From NCBI RefSeq assembly GCF_900116205.1, contig NZ_FOZS01000001.1, positions 930,001 to 994,000 on the forward strand: a stretch of 64,000 nt of DNA, written 5' to 3'. Within the stretch, counting starts at the first letter, position 1; the number at the start of each line of letters is the position of its first letter. Shown piece by piece: positions 44,163 to 52,706 of the stretch. The stretch comes from Halostagnicola kamekurae. GTDB taxonomy: Archaea > Halobacteriota > Halobacteria > Halobacteriales > Natrialbaceae. The notes under the pieces were generated by a model. The model saw nothing but the letters and a program-made list of their open reading frames with translations. It was not told the origin of the DNA and ran no database searches. Position numbers and translations under genes: made by a program.

Positions 44163-45814
44163 CAGTCCCCACCTCCGTTCGTGTCAGCCGTTTCGTCGCC
44201 GCCGCCAGCCGCGCTCCCCGTCCCGTCGCCACCGCCGTCAGTCGCAGCCTCGAGTTCGAGTTCGCCCGATTCGACCGCCGACGTGAGTTGCGGGAGTACC
44301 TCGAAGAGATCTCCCTCGATGAAGTAATCACTGAAATTCCTGATTCTCGCGTCCGTATCCGTGTTTATCGCGACGATCGTGTCCGATTCGTCCATCCCGA
44401 CCTTGTGCTGGACCGCACCCGAGACCCCCGCCGCGACGTAGAGATCGGGCGCGACGACCTGTCCCGTCTCGCCGATCTGTCGTTCTTCGCTCGAGTAGCG
44501 CTCGACGTGGCCCTCGAACTGGTAGGAGGAGGTGACGATCCCGCGCGTGATTCCCAGCGCTGCGTCGTCGAGCGCGTCGACTAGGTCGAGGCCGAGTTCC
44601 ATCCCCTCGGTCGGGTCGTTGCCGATCCCCCGTCCCAGACAGACGATCACGTCGTGACCGGTCAAGTCGATACCCTCCTCGAGGCGGTCGTGGTCGGTGA
44701 TCTCGACCGCGAACCAGTCGTCCTCGAGAGCCATGTCGTGTTCGACGACGAGGCCGTCCCGGTCGTCGTCGCGTTCGATCGGCTCGAAACTGCCCGGAAT
44801 GATCGAACAGCCCTGCGGGTGGAAGTCGCGGCCGGGATTGTCCAGACACAGGATCGTCGAGTACTCGAAACCCGAGAAGTCGGGACGCTTCATATGAAGT
44901 ACCTTCTCGAAGGTCTTCTTGACGCCGGGCTCGCCGGTCTTGACGGGATTCGAGACCTCCTCTTCCTCGATGAACAGGTCCGAGCAGTCCGAGGCCAGCC
45001 CCGAATCGAGTTCGGCCTGCACCTTCGCCGAGAGGTCTCGTCCGTTGTTCGTCGCCGGGAACAGGACGTATCGCGGGCGGTCGTACTCGCGCCACTCGGT
45101 GCTCTCGGCCGTTCCTTCCCCGCGGGCCATGTGCGCCGAAATCTCGGTGTAGGGTTTGTGCAGAAACCGCTCGAGCCGATCGTCGTCGTGGTAGACGGCG
45201 ACGTCCGCGCCGTAGGCGATACACTCCTCGGCGAGGGCCTCGCAGTCGTCGCCCATCAGGAACGCGACGACGCGCTCGTCGTCGCCGTAGTCGGCCGCGA
45301 ACTCGTCCATCAGCGCTCGAGCCTTGCCGAGCATCTCTCGGGAAACCTCGAGCAACTCGCCCCCCTGCGTCTCGCAGAAGACCCACATGTCTGCGTACTC
45401 GCCGCCGTCGAGCGCGCGAACGTGGCGCTTGTCTCGAGTGGGATGTGAGAGGTTGTCGTCTTCCTCGGGCTCTTCTGGTTCTGCCTCAGCGGCCTCCTCG
45501 CTTTCGGCGGCCTCGTCCTCGGCTCCCTCCTCGACCGGCTCGCCTTCGGCGTCCTCGCCGACGTCTTCTTCCGTCTCCTCGTACTCGCCCTCGGTTTCGT
45601 CGTCCGTTTCGGCGTCCTCGGATTCGTCAGCTTCATTGTCATCCGTCGGCTCGTCTATCTTCTCGAGCCGTCTGTGAACAGCCTCTCGAGCGGTTTTCCG
45701 GTCCTGTCCCGCTCGCTCTGCCTCGAGCACCGCGTTCAACTCCTCGGCGTCGTCGACCGTCTCGAGTTCCTCGGTCAGTTCGTCGATCGTGTGCTCATCG
45801 GGGTCGATTCCCAC
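44162..45814 (-). CDS. fixB: Electron-transfer flavoprotein alpha subunit with acidic N-terminal extension
   Basis: The 550-residue protein is much longer than usual ETF-alpha (about 320). Residues 1-60 form a charged helical segment and about 55-120 are almost entirely Glu/Asp/Ala. The ETF-alpha domain starts at about 135 (MWVFCETQGGELLEVSREML). The C-terminal FAD-binding region has VCLGRGIGNDPTEGMELG, IGETGQVVAPDLYVAAGVSG and TIVAINTDTDARIRNFSDYF. It starts 2 bp after fixA ends. Confidence 0.92.
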   Translation of the reverse strand: MGIDPDEHTIDELTEELETVDDAEELNAVLEAERAGQDRKTAREAVHRRLEKIDEPTDDNEADESEDAETDDETEGEYEETEEDVGEDAEGEPVEEGAEDEAAESEEAAEAEPEEPEEDDNLSHPTRDKRHVRALDGGEYADMWVFCETQGGELLEVSREMLGKARALMDEFAADYGDDERVVAFLMGDDCEALAEECIAYGADVAVYHDDDRLERFLHKPYTEISAHMARGEGTAESTEWREYDRPRYVLFPATNNGRDLSAKVQAELDSGLASDCSDLFIEEEEVSNPVKTGEPGVKKTFEKVLHMKRPDFSGFEYSTILCLDNPGRDFHPQGCSIIPGSFEPIERDDDRDGLVVEHDMALEDDWFAVEITDHDRLEEGIDLTGHDVIVCLGRGIGNDPTEGMELGLDLVDALDDAALGITRGIVTSSYQFEGHVERYSSEERQIGETGQVVAPDLYVAAGVSGAVQHKVGMDESDTIVAINTDTDARIRNFSDYFIEGDLFEVLPQLTSAVESGELELEAATDGGGDGTGSAAGGGDETADTNGGGD

Positions 45815-45816
45815 GG

Positions 45817-46680
45817 TCAGTCACCCCCCGCGTAGGGCTGCAGTTCCTCGAGTACCTGTCCCATGCCGTCTTCGTCTCCGGGCTCGATCATCGTCGCCTC
45901 TCGCTCTGAGGGTGCTTTCGGAATCGGATCGACCGAGGAGACGATGGTCGGCGAGCCGTCGAGACCGATGTAGTCCGGATCAAGGTTCAGGTCCTCGTGA
46001 TTCCACGTCGTGAGGTGGTCCTCGTGGTCGGCCGCCCGCGCCTCGGTCTCCGCACGGAGCCGCTTGTGTGTCAGGCGGTGTGATGCCGTGCGGTAGGTCG
46101 GCGAGAATTCCGGATCCGCGATGACGACACACGGCAGCGGCGCTTCGACGGTCTCGATCTCGTCGATATCGCCTTCGACGAGCCGTTTCGCACGCAGGAC
46201 CCGCTCGTCGGGGTCGATGTCGAGGGCCAGCACGTGCGTGACGATCGGCCACTCGAGCGCCCAGGCGGTCTGTGGCCCGGTCTGGCCCGTCTCGCCGTCG
46301 GCCGTCTTGAACCCGGCGAAGACGAGGTCGATATCCGCGATCTCCTCCTGATACTTCTCGAGGCCCGAACAGAGCGTGATCGCCGTTGCCCAGGTGTCCG
46401 AGGCCGCGAGCTCCCGGTCCGAGAGGAGGTAGCTGTCGTCCGCGTACACCGACTCCATGGCCTCCTCGAGGACGCTCGCGTAGCCCGGCGGACCCATGCT
46501 CACGCCGCTGACGTGGCCGCCGTGGCGCACCTTCGTCTGAAGCGCGGCCTCGAGTGCCACCTCGTCGTTGGGATTCATCACCGTGGGCGTCTTCCCGCGC
46601 TCTAGGTGGCCGTCCTCGTCGAAGGAGACGGCTCCCTCGGAGAAGTGGGGGACGCCTTTCGTCAACACGACGGATCGCAT
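45817..46680 (-). CDS. fixA: Electron-transfer flavoprotein beta subunit
   Basis: The 287-residue ETF-beta pairs with FixB. It contains TPTVMNPNDEVALEAALQTK, the DLVFAGFKTADGETGQTGPQ segment at the nucleotide-binding site, and WPIVTHVLALDID. I chose the ATG at 46680 (MRSVVLTKGVPHF); an in-frame ATG at 46725 adds 15 residues. It is the first gene of fixA-fixB-fixCX-hypothetical, all minus strand and tightly spaced. This FixABCX type can be linked to electron bifurcation or to fatty-acid/amine oxidation. Confidence 0.93.
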   Translation of the reverse strand: MRSVVLTKGVPHFSEGAVSFDEDGHLERGKTPTVMNPNDEVALEAALQTKVRHGGHVSGVSMGPPGYASVLEEAMESVYADDSYLLSDRELAASDTWATAITLCSGLEKYQEEIADIDLVFAGFKTADGETGQTGPQTAWALEWPIVTHVLALDIDPDERVLRAKRLVEGDIDEIETVEAPLPCVVIADPEFSPTYRTASHRLTHKRLRAETEARAADHEDHLTTWNHEDLNLDPDYIGLDGSPTIVSSVDPIPKAPSEREATMIEPGDEDGMGQVLEELQPYAGGD

Positions 46681-46837
46681 TCGTCCCTCCGTATCTGTGG
46701 TATGTGTATCCGTGACATAACTCACCTCACTCTATCGACACTCTCGGTATTAAGAATATGGGTGAAAATCACCGGCGGAAGCGCGAACGGAGGGATTTAC
46801 GGCCGCTCGAGACGGCAGTCAGAACGACAACGAGACG

Positions 46838-47692
46838 TTACTCGAGGTCCCGCTCGGAAGTTCCCATCGTGATGTCGCCGTCGGCGCGAATCGTGCCGTC
46901 GACTTCGGCTCGCGGGGCGATATCGAGCGTCTCGCAGGACACGTCGCCGAGCACGCGGACGTTCTTCTCGAGGACGACGTCCCCGTTTCGGGTCGTCAGG
47001 TCGCCGTGAATCCGGGTTCCGTTTCCGACGTAGACGTCGCCTCGAGCGCGGAGGCTTCCGAAGATATTCGAGTCGGCGCCGACGTCGATCGTCTCGGCTC
47101 GGACGTTGCCGTGGAGCCGACAGCCCGACCCGATTCGGGCGGGCGTCGACACGCGCCAGGCGTCGTCGTTGACCGTCGCGTTTCCGGGGATAACGAGCGG
47201 TTCGGTTTCGGCTGCTTCGTCCTCGTCGACCATCTCGGAGATGAGCTGCTGGGCCGCGTCGTCTTCCCCGATTAAGAGGAGGTGCTTGAGGTAGACGAAC
47301 AGGAAGACGATGGTCGGCATCGGATTCCGGATGACGATCCAGCCGTTGGCTTCGAACCCCTCCTCGATGTCGACGTCGTCGCCGATATCGAGATCGCCGG
47401 CGACTTTGAGTTCGCCGTTTATGTGGACGCGTTCGCCGAGGTAGGCGTCCTGCCCGACGAGGACGTCGTCGTCGACGTCACACCACATATCGAGGCGACA
47501 GTCGCCCTCGGCTTCGATGGCGCCGTCGACCTCGACGTTCTCCCCGAGCAGGACGTTTCGGCCACGGACGCCGAACTCGATAGTCGATCGCCCGCCGACG
47601 AGCACGTCGCCGTCGGTCACGAGGTCGACTTCCTTGGCTTCCGTCCCGTCGGGAACGACGAGTTCGTCGAGCGGATCCCTACTGAAGGCCAC
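46838..47692 (-). CDS. Bactofilin/polymer-forming cytoskeletal-like protein
   Basis: The 284-residue protein is built from short repeating beta turns (VDGAIEAEGDC, VHINGELKVAGDLDIGDDVD, IHGDLTTRNGDVVLEKNVRV) consistent with a right-handed beta-helix as in bactofilins. A hydrophobic segment IRNPMPTIVFLFVYLKHLLL (about residues 120-139) splits the helix into two parts and might touch the membrane. In bacteria this family forms filaments; the haloarchaeal role is unknown. The 157-bp gap before fixA holds the fix promoter. Confidence 0.75.
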   Translation of the reverse strand: MAFSRDPLDELVVPDGTEAKEVDLVTDGDVLVGGRSTIEFGVRGRNVLLGENVEVDGAIEAEGDCRLDMWCDVDDDVLVGQDAYLGERVHINGELKVAGDLDIGDDVDIEEGFEANGWIVIRNPMPTIVFLFVYLKHLLLIGEDDAAQQLISEMVDEDEAAETEPLVIPGNATVNDDAWRVSTPARIGSGCRLHGNVRAETIDVGADSNIFGSLRARGDVYVGNGTRIHGDLTTRNGDVVLEKNVRVLGDVSCETLDIAPRAEVDGTIRADGDITMGTSERDLE

Positions 47693-47910
47693 ACTCCCAA
47701 CGAATGTGGCCCCCCTGTATTAAACCTCTCGCGCCGTCGCCGTTCGTCAGACGAGCCGCTGACAGGTTCCGTGCTGCGAGCCGCGCCCGCGGGTTCGCGT
47801 CGATTTGTGAGTGCCCAGAGGGCCACCGAGTGCCACAACCGACGGAGAGTCCGAACGGGTTCGCCGCGGAAGTCGTCCCGCTTTTAGTCCAGCGGCCCGT
47901 ACCGGCTGGT

Positions 47911-48108
47911 ATGACCACGCTCGCGTTCGACGACACCGGCGTCGACGTCGTCTACGAAGGAACGGAGTTTCGACTCGAGCAGGAACTCATCGAGGAGGCG
48001 ACCGAGAAGTCCTACTACGACGTCACCGACCACGAGGTGCTCCAGATGGTCGCCGAACAGCCGGATCTGCAGGGCGAACCGCGCCGGATCGGCGACATTC
48101 TCGAGTGA
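47911..48108 (+). CDS. DUF5800-type small haloarchaeal protein
   Basis: The 65-residue acidic protein begins MTTLAFDDTGVDVVYEGTEF and ends GEPRRIGDILE, a pattern I associate with a widespread haloarchaeal family of unknown function (DUF5800). The frame is open upstream to 47704, but that part is Pro/Arg-rich and not protein-like, so the ATG at 47911 is preferred. Confidence 0.8.
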   Translation: MTTLAFDDTGVDVVYEGTEFRLEQELIEEATEKSYYDVTDHEVLQMVAEQPDLQGEPRRIGDILE

Positions 48109-48176
48109 ACAGCTCTCTGTGAAGTTTCGAGTAGCGAAACGGTACAACAGCTTCCCAGTCCGCCCGCACAACGCTC

Positions 48177-48767
48177 TCAGGTCACGACCTCGATATCGCC
48201 GCGTTTGCCCCAGTCGACGTGAATCCGGCAGACGTACTCGGTCATCGCCGCCGTGGCCTCGAACTCGAGCGATCGAGTTTCGTTTTTCTCGGCCATCACC
48301 TCGGTGCTGTGACCGTCGACGATCCGTTCGTTCTCGTCCCAGAGCTCGAGGTTGTGGGACTGCCCGTCTTCGTTCTCCCACGTGATCACGTACTCTTGGC
48401 CCTCGGTGAGGACCAGCGTCGGGTTTTCCTGGCCCTCGATGAGTGCGGGTTCGACGCCCTTGAACCGCGAGGTGGTGGCGCTCAGCCGGATTTCCTCGAC
48501 GTCGGCCCACGCGTCCGGAGACGTAGACTCCGAACCTGTCTTCTCATCGTCAGTGTCGTCTCGTTCGGTGTCGTCGTCACCTTCGGATTCGCCGTCGTTC
48601 TCGCCGGACCCGTCGCCGTCACTATCGGATCCGCCGTCGTTCGACGATTCGTCGGTCGTGGTCGCCGCCTCGTCGTCGCCGAGACAGCCGGCGACGAGCG
48701 CGGTCGTCGTGAGGCTGCCAGCCAACGCCAGCGCTCGGCGGCGGGCTATCGAATCGGTTCGTTCCAT
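48177..48767 (-). CDS. Cupredoxin-domain (halocyanin-like) lipoprotein
   Basis: The 196-residue protein has an Arg-rich N-terminus (ARRRALALAGSL), a lipobox VAGC (Cys about 27) and a Ser/Asp/Glu/Gly-rich linker (about 30-75) that probably lifts it off the membrane. The C-terminal domain is cupredoxin-like: the first copper His lies in QSHNLELWD and the Cys/His pair in EYVCRIHVDWGKRG. The usual axial Met after the second His is not obvious, so copper binding is uncertain. The ATG at 48767 is chosen because it leads straight into the signal. Confidence 0.8.
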   Translation of the reverse strand: MERTDSIARRRALALAGSLTTTALVAGCLGDDEAATTTDESSNDGGSDSDGDGSGENDGESEGDDDTERDDTDDEKTGSESTSPDAWADVEEIRLSATTSRFKGVEPALIEGQENPTLVLTEGQEYVITWENEDGQSHNLELWDENERIVDGHSTEVMAEKNETRSLEFEATAAMTEYVCRIHVDWGKRGDIEVVT

Positions 48768-48973
48768 CGCGTCGACGCTCGAGTCGGAGCGACATAGGTA
48801 GGATCCCCGTACTATCACCGACGCGTGTGTATTGGCACCGGTTACTCGAGGCGAACGTCTCCGAGCGCGACCGACGGCAGTGTATCGACCCGGTGACCAC
48901 GACGCGACTGATTCGCCAAGTTTCCTCTTTGCCATGCCAGCGGCTGTTTCGAGCCCAGAAATGGGAATGAAGA

Positions 48974-48980
48974 CTTATAC
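48974..48980 (+). promoter_or_regulatory. TATA box fixing the DUF4013 gene start
   Basis: CTTATAC lies about 26 nt before the ATG at 49003, so of the six in-frame ATGs between 48832 and 49003 the last is the likely start. Confidence 0.5.
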
Positions 48981-49002
48981 GAGGATGGCACCGAGCCAGT
49001 CC

Positions 49003-49632
49003 ATGATCGTCGACGCGCTCACGTATCCGCTCGAGGGCGAGGACACGCTCGAGACGATGCTGATCGGCTCGGTGTTACTGATCGGCTCCGTTCTGATACT
49101 CCCGATATTCGTTCTGACGGGCTATTTCGTTCGGGCGATACAGAACGCGTCGGACGGCCGCGAACCGCCGCGGTTCGAGGACTTTGGCGGTCTCTTCGTC
49201 GACGGGGTCAAACTGGCTGGCGTGTTCCTGATTTACATCGTCGCTTTCGTCCTCACAGGGTTCGCGGTGCTTTTCATCCGGGAGTTCGACGAGACGGCAG
49301 CGCTGGCGCTGTTCTGGGCAGTGCTGGTCCCGTTCTATTTCGGTTTTCTCTACTGCATGGGTGCCATTACGTATCGATTCAGCCGCCGACGGCGCATGCG
49401 CGACGCGTTGCGGGTTCGACGCGTCGTCAGGACGGCGCTCAGTCTCCGATACCTCGCCGTTTTCCTGCTCGTGGCGATAGTCGGTCCCATCGTCTTCACT
49501 ATTTTCCAGATCGTGCTCCTGCTCACCATAGTCGGAATCCTGTTGCTTCCGGCGGCAGTGCTCTACGAGTATCTCGTGTTCTCGAGTCTGCTAGCCGAGA
49601 TCGAACGCCCAGCGGCGCGTTCGAGTCCCTAG
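49003..49632 (+). CDS. DUF4013 family membrane protein
   Basis: The 209-residue protein starts MIVDALTYPLEGEDTLETML, the DUF4013 N-terminus, and has about five or six hydrophobic helices with the conserved loop GYFVRAIQNASDGREPPRFE between the first two. The family's function is unknown. The start is set by the TATA box 26 nt upstream. Confidence 0.85.
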   Translation: MIVDALTYPLEGEDTLETMLIGSVLLIGSVLILPIFVLTGYFVRAIQNASDGREPPRFEDFGGLFVDGVKLAGVFLIYIVAFVLTGFAVLFIREFDETAALALFWAVLVPFYFGFLYCMGAITYRFSRRRRMRDALRVRRVVRTALSLRYLAVFLLVAIVGPIVFTIFQIVLLLTIVGILLLPAAVLYEYLVFSSLLAEIERPAARSSP

Positions 49633-49671
49633 TCGTTCGACCCGGCTACAACGCGTCGATTCCTTCGCTCG

Positions 49672-50286
49672 TTACTCTCCGTACCGATCGGCCGCCGACT
49701 CGAAGCCCGTCTCCTCGAGTTCCCGTCCCCGACGTTCCTCGAGCGCGGCGACGGCCGCCGGGTCCGGCGCGACGTCGTCCGTAATCCGCGCCCACGAGTT
49801 GTGGACCTTGGCGTGACACCATCGGCAGAGGTAGATCGTAATTTCGTGGGAGAGTTCGCCGTCGTCAGCGCCGTCTCCGGCCGGCTCGTCGCCCACGGCC
49901 GTCTCATCGTTACCGGCTGGCTTACCGTCACCGGCGGCGTTGGCACTCTTCTCGAGCGTGTCCCGGTACGAGAGGTGGTGTTCTTCCAGCAGCGGTCGTT
50001 CCTCGGTGAGTTCGTTTCGCTTCTCCTCGAGGCCACAGCGGACGCACTCTCGGTCTTGCTTGCGCGACCGAAAGTGCGGACAATCAGCCCAGGTCGCTTC
50101 GGATTCGGGGTTCGCGGGCGGGCAGGTGTAGTCGTCTTCGGCGCGCTCTCGAGCGAACTCCGGATCGTGCTCGTAGTGGTCGAAGGCGTACCGACAGCGG
50201 CCCTCGCCGGTCAGGTGGTCACAGAGGCCCGCGAACTCGTAGGGGTCGTCGACCCCGACCGACGTCCCTCGCGGCGTCTTCTCCAT
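49672..50286 (-). CDS. HNH-like zinc-binding protein
   Basis: The 204-residue protein has Cys-rich N-terminal segments (CDHL, CRYAF, YTCPP, CPHF), a CVRCG pair (about residue 81-85), EEHHLSYRD and a C-terminal YLCRWCHAKVH. The CxxC/HH/CxxCH-x3-H pattern resembles an HNH (treble-clef) nuclease fold. A polar Gly/Asp/Glu insert lies between the His pair and the second CxxC. Whether it cuts DNA is unknown; the family is conserved in haloarchaea as a domain of unknown function. Confidence 0.65.
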   Translation of the reverse strand: MEKTPRGTSVGVDDPYEFAGLCDHLTGEGRCRYAFDHYEHDPEFARERAEDDYTCPPANPESEATWADCPHFRSRKQDRECVRCGLEEKRNELTEERPLLEEHHLSYRDTLEKSANAAGDGKPAGNDETAVGDEPAGDGADDGELSHEITIYLCRWCHAKVHNSWARITDDVAPDPAAVAALEERRGRELEETGFESAADRYGE

Positions 50287-50470
50287 TTTGGGGTGTGTTG
50301 GGCTCGAGGGCGTTTGAATCCACTGGGCTCGAGCGATCGCTATTCAGCGACCCTATCGAAAGCGTACCGGGCCTTCTCGTACGTGAGTTGGCAGAATCAT
50401 TTGAATCGTCTTGAGGCTGGCATGGTTTTGGGTATGAAAAGGGACGTTCCGCGTTCTTCGTAACGTGCAC

Positions 50471-50941
50471 TCACTCGTTAGCGAACTCGCACCCGCCGTT
50501 GTATTCAGGAACGTCATCACAGTTCTCTCTGATAACTATCTCCAGCGTATCACTGCTGTCTCCGTACGTTACTCTGGCCGTCACACATCCGACGCTGCCG
50601 TCGATCGCCTCGGCAACAGATTGCTCGACCCAATCAGTCTCATCGATTTTTGCAGAGATGCGATGTGTTCCAGCGGTCTTGCCCCACGTACAGTTGACAG
50701 CTTCTCCGGAGAGGCTGTTCCCCTTCCTTTCTTGAATTGCATGCGAAGACTCGTGAACGATGGAATCATCACGTTCCACTCGTACCCCAAACTGGTGGGG
50801 CTCAGTATCGTAGTTGCTCACGCCGATCCAACCGATCCTGCTCGAGTTGTCGAACGGACCAAGAGCCGATTTGACGCAACCGGCGCTACTCGCGACGACC
50901 GTGACGCCAAGAGAACCGAGGAGGGATCGGCGTTTCATCAC
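50471..50941 (-). CDS. Haloarchaeal lipoprotein, unknown function
   Basis: The 156-residue product starts with two possible ATGs, then KRRSLLGSLGVTVVASSAGC, a twin-arginine-like signal with lipobox SAGC. The mature part is beta-rich with Cys residues (NCTW, GCVTARV, ENCDD, GGCEF) that may form disulfides. It resembles a class of haloarchaeal surface lipoproteins, but I recognise no function. GC content is lower than its neighbours, suggesting accessory origin. Confidence 0.7.
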   Translation of the reverse strand: MMKRRSLLGSLGVTVVASSAGCVKSALGPFDNSSRIGWIGVSNYDTEPHQFGVRVERDDSIVHESSHAIQERKGNSLSGEAVNCTWGKTAGTHRISAKIDETDWVEQSVAEAIDGSVGCVTARVTYGDSSDTLEIVIRENCDDVPEYNGGCEFANE

Positions 50942-51042
50942 GTGTTTCTTTCCATCCCTCTATCATATTCCTTCTGATTGAAACCACCGCAGCCCACCGC
51001 GCGGCGCTGGCTGGCAAAATCTCTGTCCCTCGAGATGGGAAC

Positions 51043-51606
51043 TCAGTACACGCCGTGGAGAAGCAGGTAGACAACGATCCCGAGCGAAAACGAGATCAGC
51101 CAGAGGCTCGCGGCGATCCGTCCGAATCGCGCGTGGCTGGTTTCCGGAAGCTCCTCGAGCGGGTAGGCGGCCGCCAGCAGGAGCGCGTAGTACAGAAACG
51201 GGATGCAGACGATCGCCAGCAGGATGTGGATCGCGAGCACCGGGAGGTAGACGAACTGGTAGATCGCCTCCGGGCCGGGGAACGGCTGGGGGCCGCCGGT
51301 CGCGACCAGCCGGTAGAGATAGAGCCCGAGGAAGGACGCGAACAGGCCGAACGAGGTGAGCATCGCGGCTTTGTGCTTGCCGATCTCGCCTCGTCGAATC
51401 CACCGCCAGCCCATCGTGATCGTGCCGATCGCGGTCAGGCTGATGAGCGCGTTGACGTGTGGAATCGCCTCGAGCAGACTCTCGGGGGCGAACGGAACCA
51501 CCGACTGGGGGACTCGCCCGCCCGCCGCGGCGAAGACGACCGCGAGCGAGACGACGCTCAGGATACCCGTCAGCGGTGCGACGCGCTCTCGAGAGACGAA
51601 CGCCAT
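51043..51606 (-). CDS. DUF420 family membrane protein
   Basis: The 187-residue protein has about five hydrophobic helices with conserved His positions: IPHVNALIS (about residue 49), GKHKAAMLTS (about 76) and AIHILLAIVCIP (about 125). This is the DUF420 pattern, found near heme-copper oxidase assembly genes in bacteria. Its location next to tRNA-Leu gives no functional clue. Confidence 0.85.
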   Translation of the reverse strand: MAFVSRERVAPLTGILSVVSLAVVFAAAGGRVPQSVVPFAPESLLEAIPHVNALISLTAIGTITMGWRWIRRGEIGKHKAAMLTSFGLFASFLGLYLYRLVATGGPQPFPGPEAIYQFVYLPVLAIHILLAIVCIPFLYYALLLAAAYPLEELPETSHARFGRIAASLWLISFSLGIVVYLLLHGVY

Positions 51607-51830
51607 ACCTACACCTTCGACTGACGCGGGAAAGTGGTTACTGTCCTCGCGTTACCGCTCGAGGGTGCGACTCGACGGGGTATTCGACGGTCGAACTCGA
51701 GAGACTCCCGGGTAATCGACGGTTTCTCGAGAGTCGAAAATCGATAGCGAGCGCGCTCGCTCGCGGACGTTAGCTTCGGTAGAATTATGCGTGGGTGATG
51801 TCCTCGAAGGGAAATCACCTGCATCGTAGT

Positions 51831-51847
51831 GGTGGACATCGTCCACC
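51831..51847 (-). terminator. Perfect hairpin just downstream of tRNA-Leu
   Basis: GGTGGAC-ATC-GTCCACC forms a 7-bp stem with a 3-nt loop, beginning 8 bp after the tRNA 3' end. No T-run follows on the minus strand, so it may help 3' processing rather than terminate. Confidence 0.35.
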
Positions 51848-51854
51848 GGTGCGA

Positions 51855-51939
<85 letters not shown>

Positions 51940-51979
51940 TCGCGTGTGCTTTCTGCACTCAGTCGTATCCAGTGTGACT

Positions 51980-51988
51980 ATTAAAGCC
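51980..51988 (-). promoter_or_regulatory. tRNA-Leu promoter TATA box
   Basis: Minus-strand GGCTTTAATAG is centred about 45 nt upstream of the mature 5' end, leaving a short 5' leader for RNase P removal. Confidence 0.45.
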
Positions 51989-52074
51989 CTTTCCTTTGGT
52001 CCGACGCCTGCGGCGATATCACACGGAACCGTCTCAAGCGGAGCGTTCAAATGCGCGAATTGCCAAATGGTATC

Positions 52075-52596
52075 ATGGCAAAGTACTCGACGGGATCGTC
52101 CGGCGGCGGTGGTGGGACGTCCTGTGAACTCTGTGGCGCGGAAAGCGATTCGCTCACTCGAGCGAACGTCGCAGGCGCTGAACTCGAGGTCTGTCCGGAC
52201 TGTGCTCCCCACGACGACGCACAGCGAACGAGTAGCTCCCGCGGCGGCGACGACAGTCGCGAGAGCGGACAGGGGGACGAGCCGAATCGGAAGCAGAAGG
52301 CGGCCCAGAACGTCGCCAAGGCGAACCCGATCTGGGACGGCGACTCCGAACACTGGGAGAAGGAGGGGACGAACTACGACGACGATCCGCTGCCGTACCT
52401 GGTCACCGGCTACGGCGACGTCCTCGTCGAGGCCCGACAGGACGCCGGCTTGCAGCGGGGCGAACTCGCCGAGGAACTCGGCGTCCCCGAGAGCGACCTG
52501 CTCGCGGTCGAACAGGGGCGAGCGACCCAGGCCGGCATCGGCGGTGGGCTCATCGCCGCGCTCGAGGAGCGACTGGACATCGAACTCGAGGAGTAG
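52075..52596 (+). CDS. Archaeal multiprotein bridging factor 1 (aMBF1)
   Basis: The 173-residue protein has an N-terminal zinc ribbon (CELC...CPDC, about residues 18-45), a charged linker and a C-terminal Cro-like HTH (LVEARQDAGLQRGELAEELG, then VPESDLLAVEQGRA). This is the archaeal MBF1 layout; aMBF1 associates with ribosomes/30S subunits and is a coactivator in eukaryotes. The ATG at 52075 (MAKYSTGSSGG) is preferred over 52051. Confidence 0.88.
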   Translation: MAKYSTGSSGGGGGTSCELCGAESDSLTRANVAGAELEVCPDCAPHDDAQRTSSSRGGDDSRESGQGDEPNRKQKAAQNVAKANPIWDGDSEHWEKEGTNYDDDPLPYLVTGYGDVLVEARQDAGLQRGELAEELGVPESDLLAVEQGRATQAGIGGGLIAALEERLDIELEE

Positions 52597-52676
52597 GAAA
52601 CGCGCCGAGTAGGCGGCCACTGCGGTCGCGTCCGCTACCCGAGCAGGTCGACCGACTGCGCTGACCGGCGAGCAGA

Positions 52677-52684
52677 CTTTTATC
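52677..52684 (+). promoter_or_regulatory. alaX promoter TATA box
   Basis: CTTTTATC is centred about 27 nt before the ATG at 52707, indicating a leaderless transcript. Confidence 0.5.
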
Positions 52685-52706
52685 GGCGGCAGACGGAGTC
52701 AAACCG

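Noticed and set aside
44162-45814. Fusion of an unrelated domain to FixB
   Set aside because: The extra N-terminal region is a charged helix plus a low-complexity acidic tract, not a recognisable domain.
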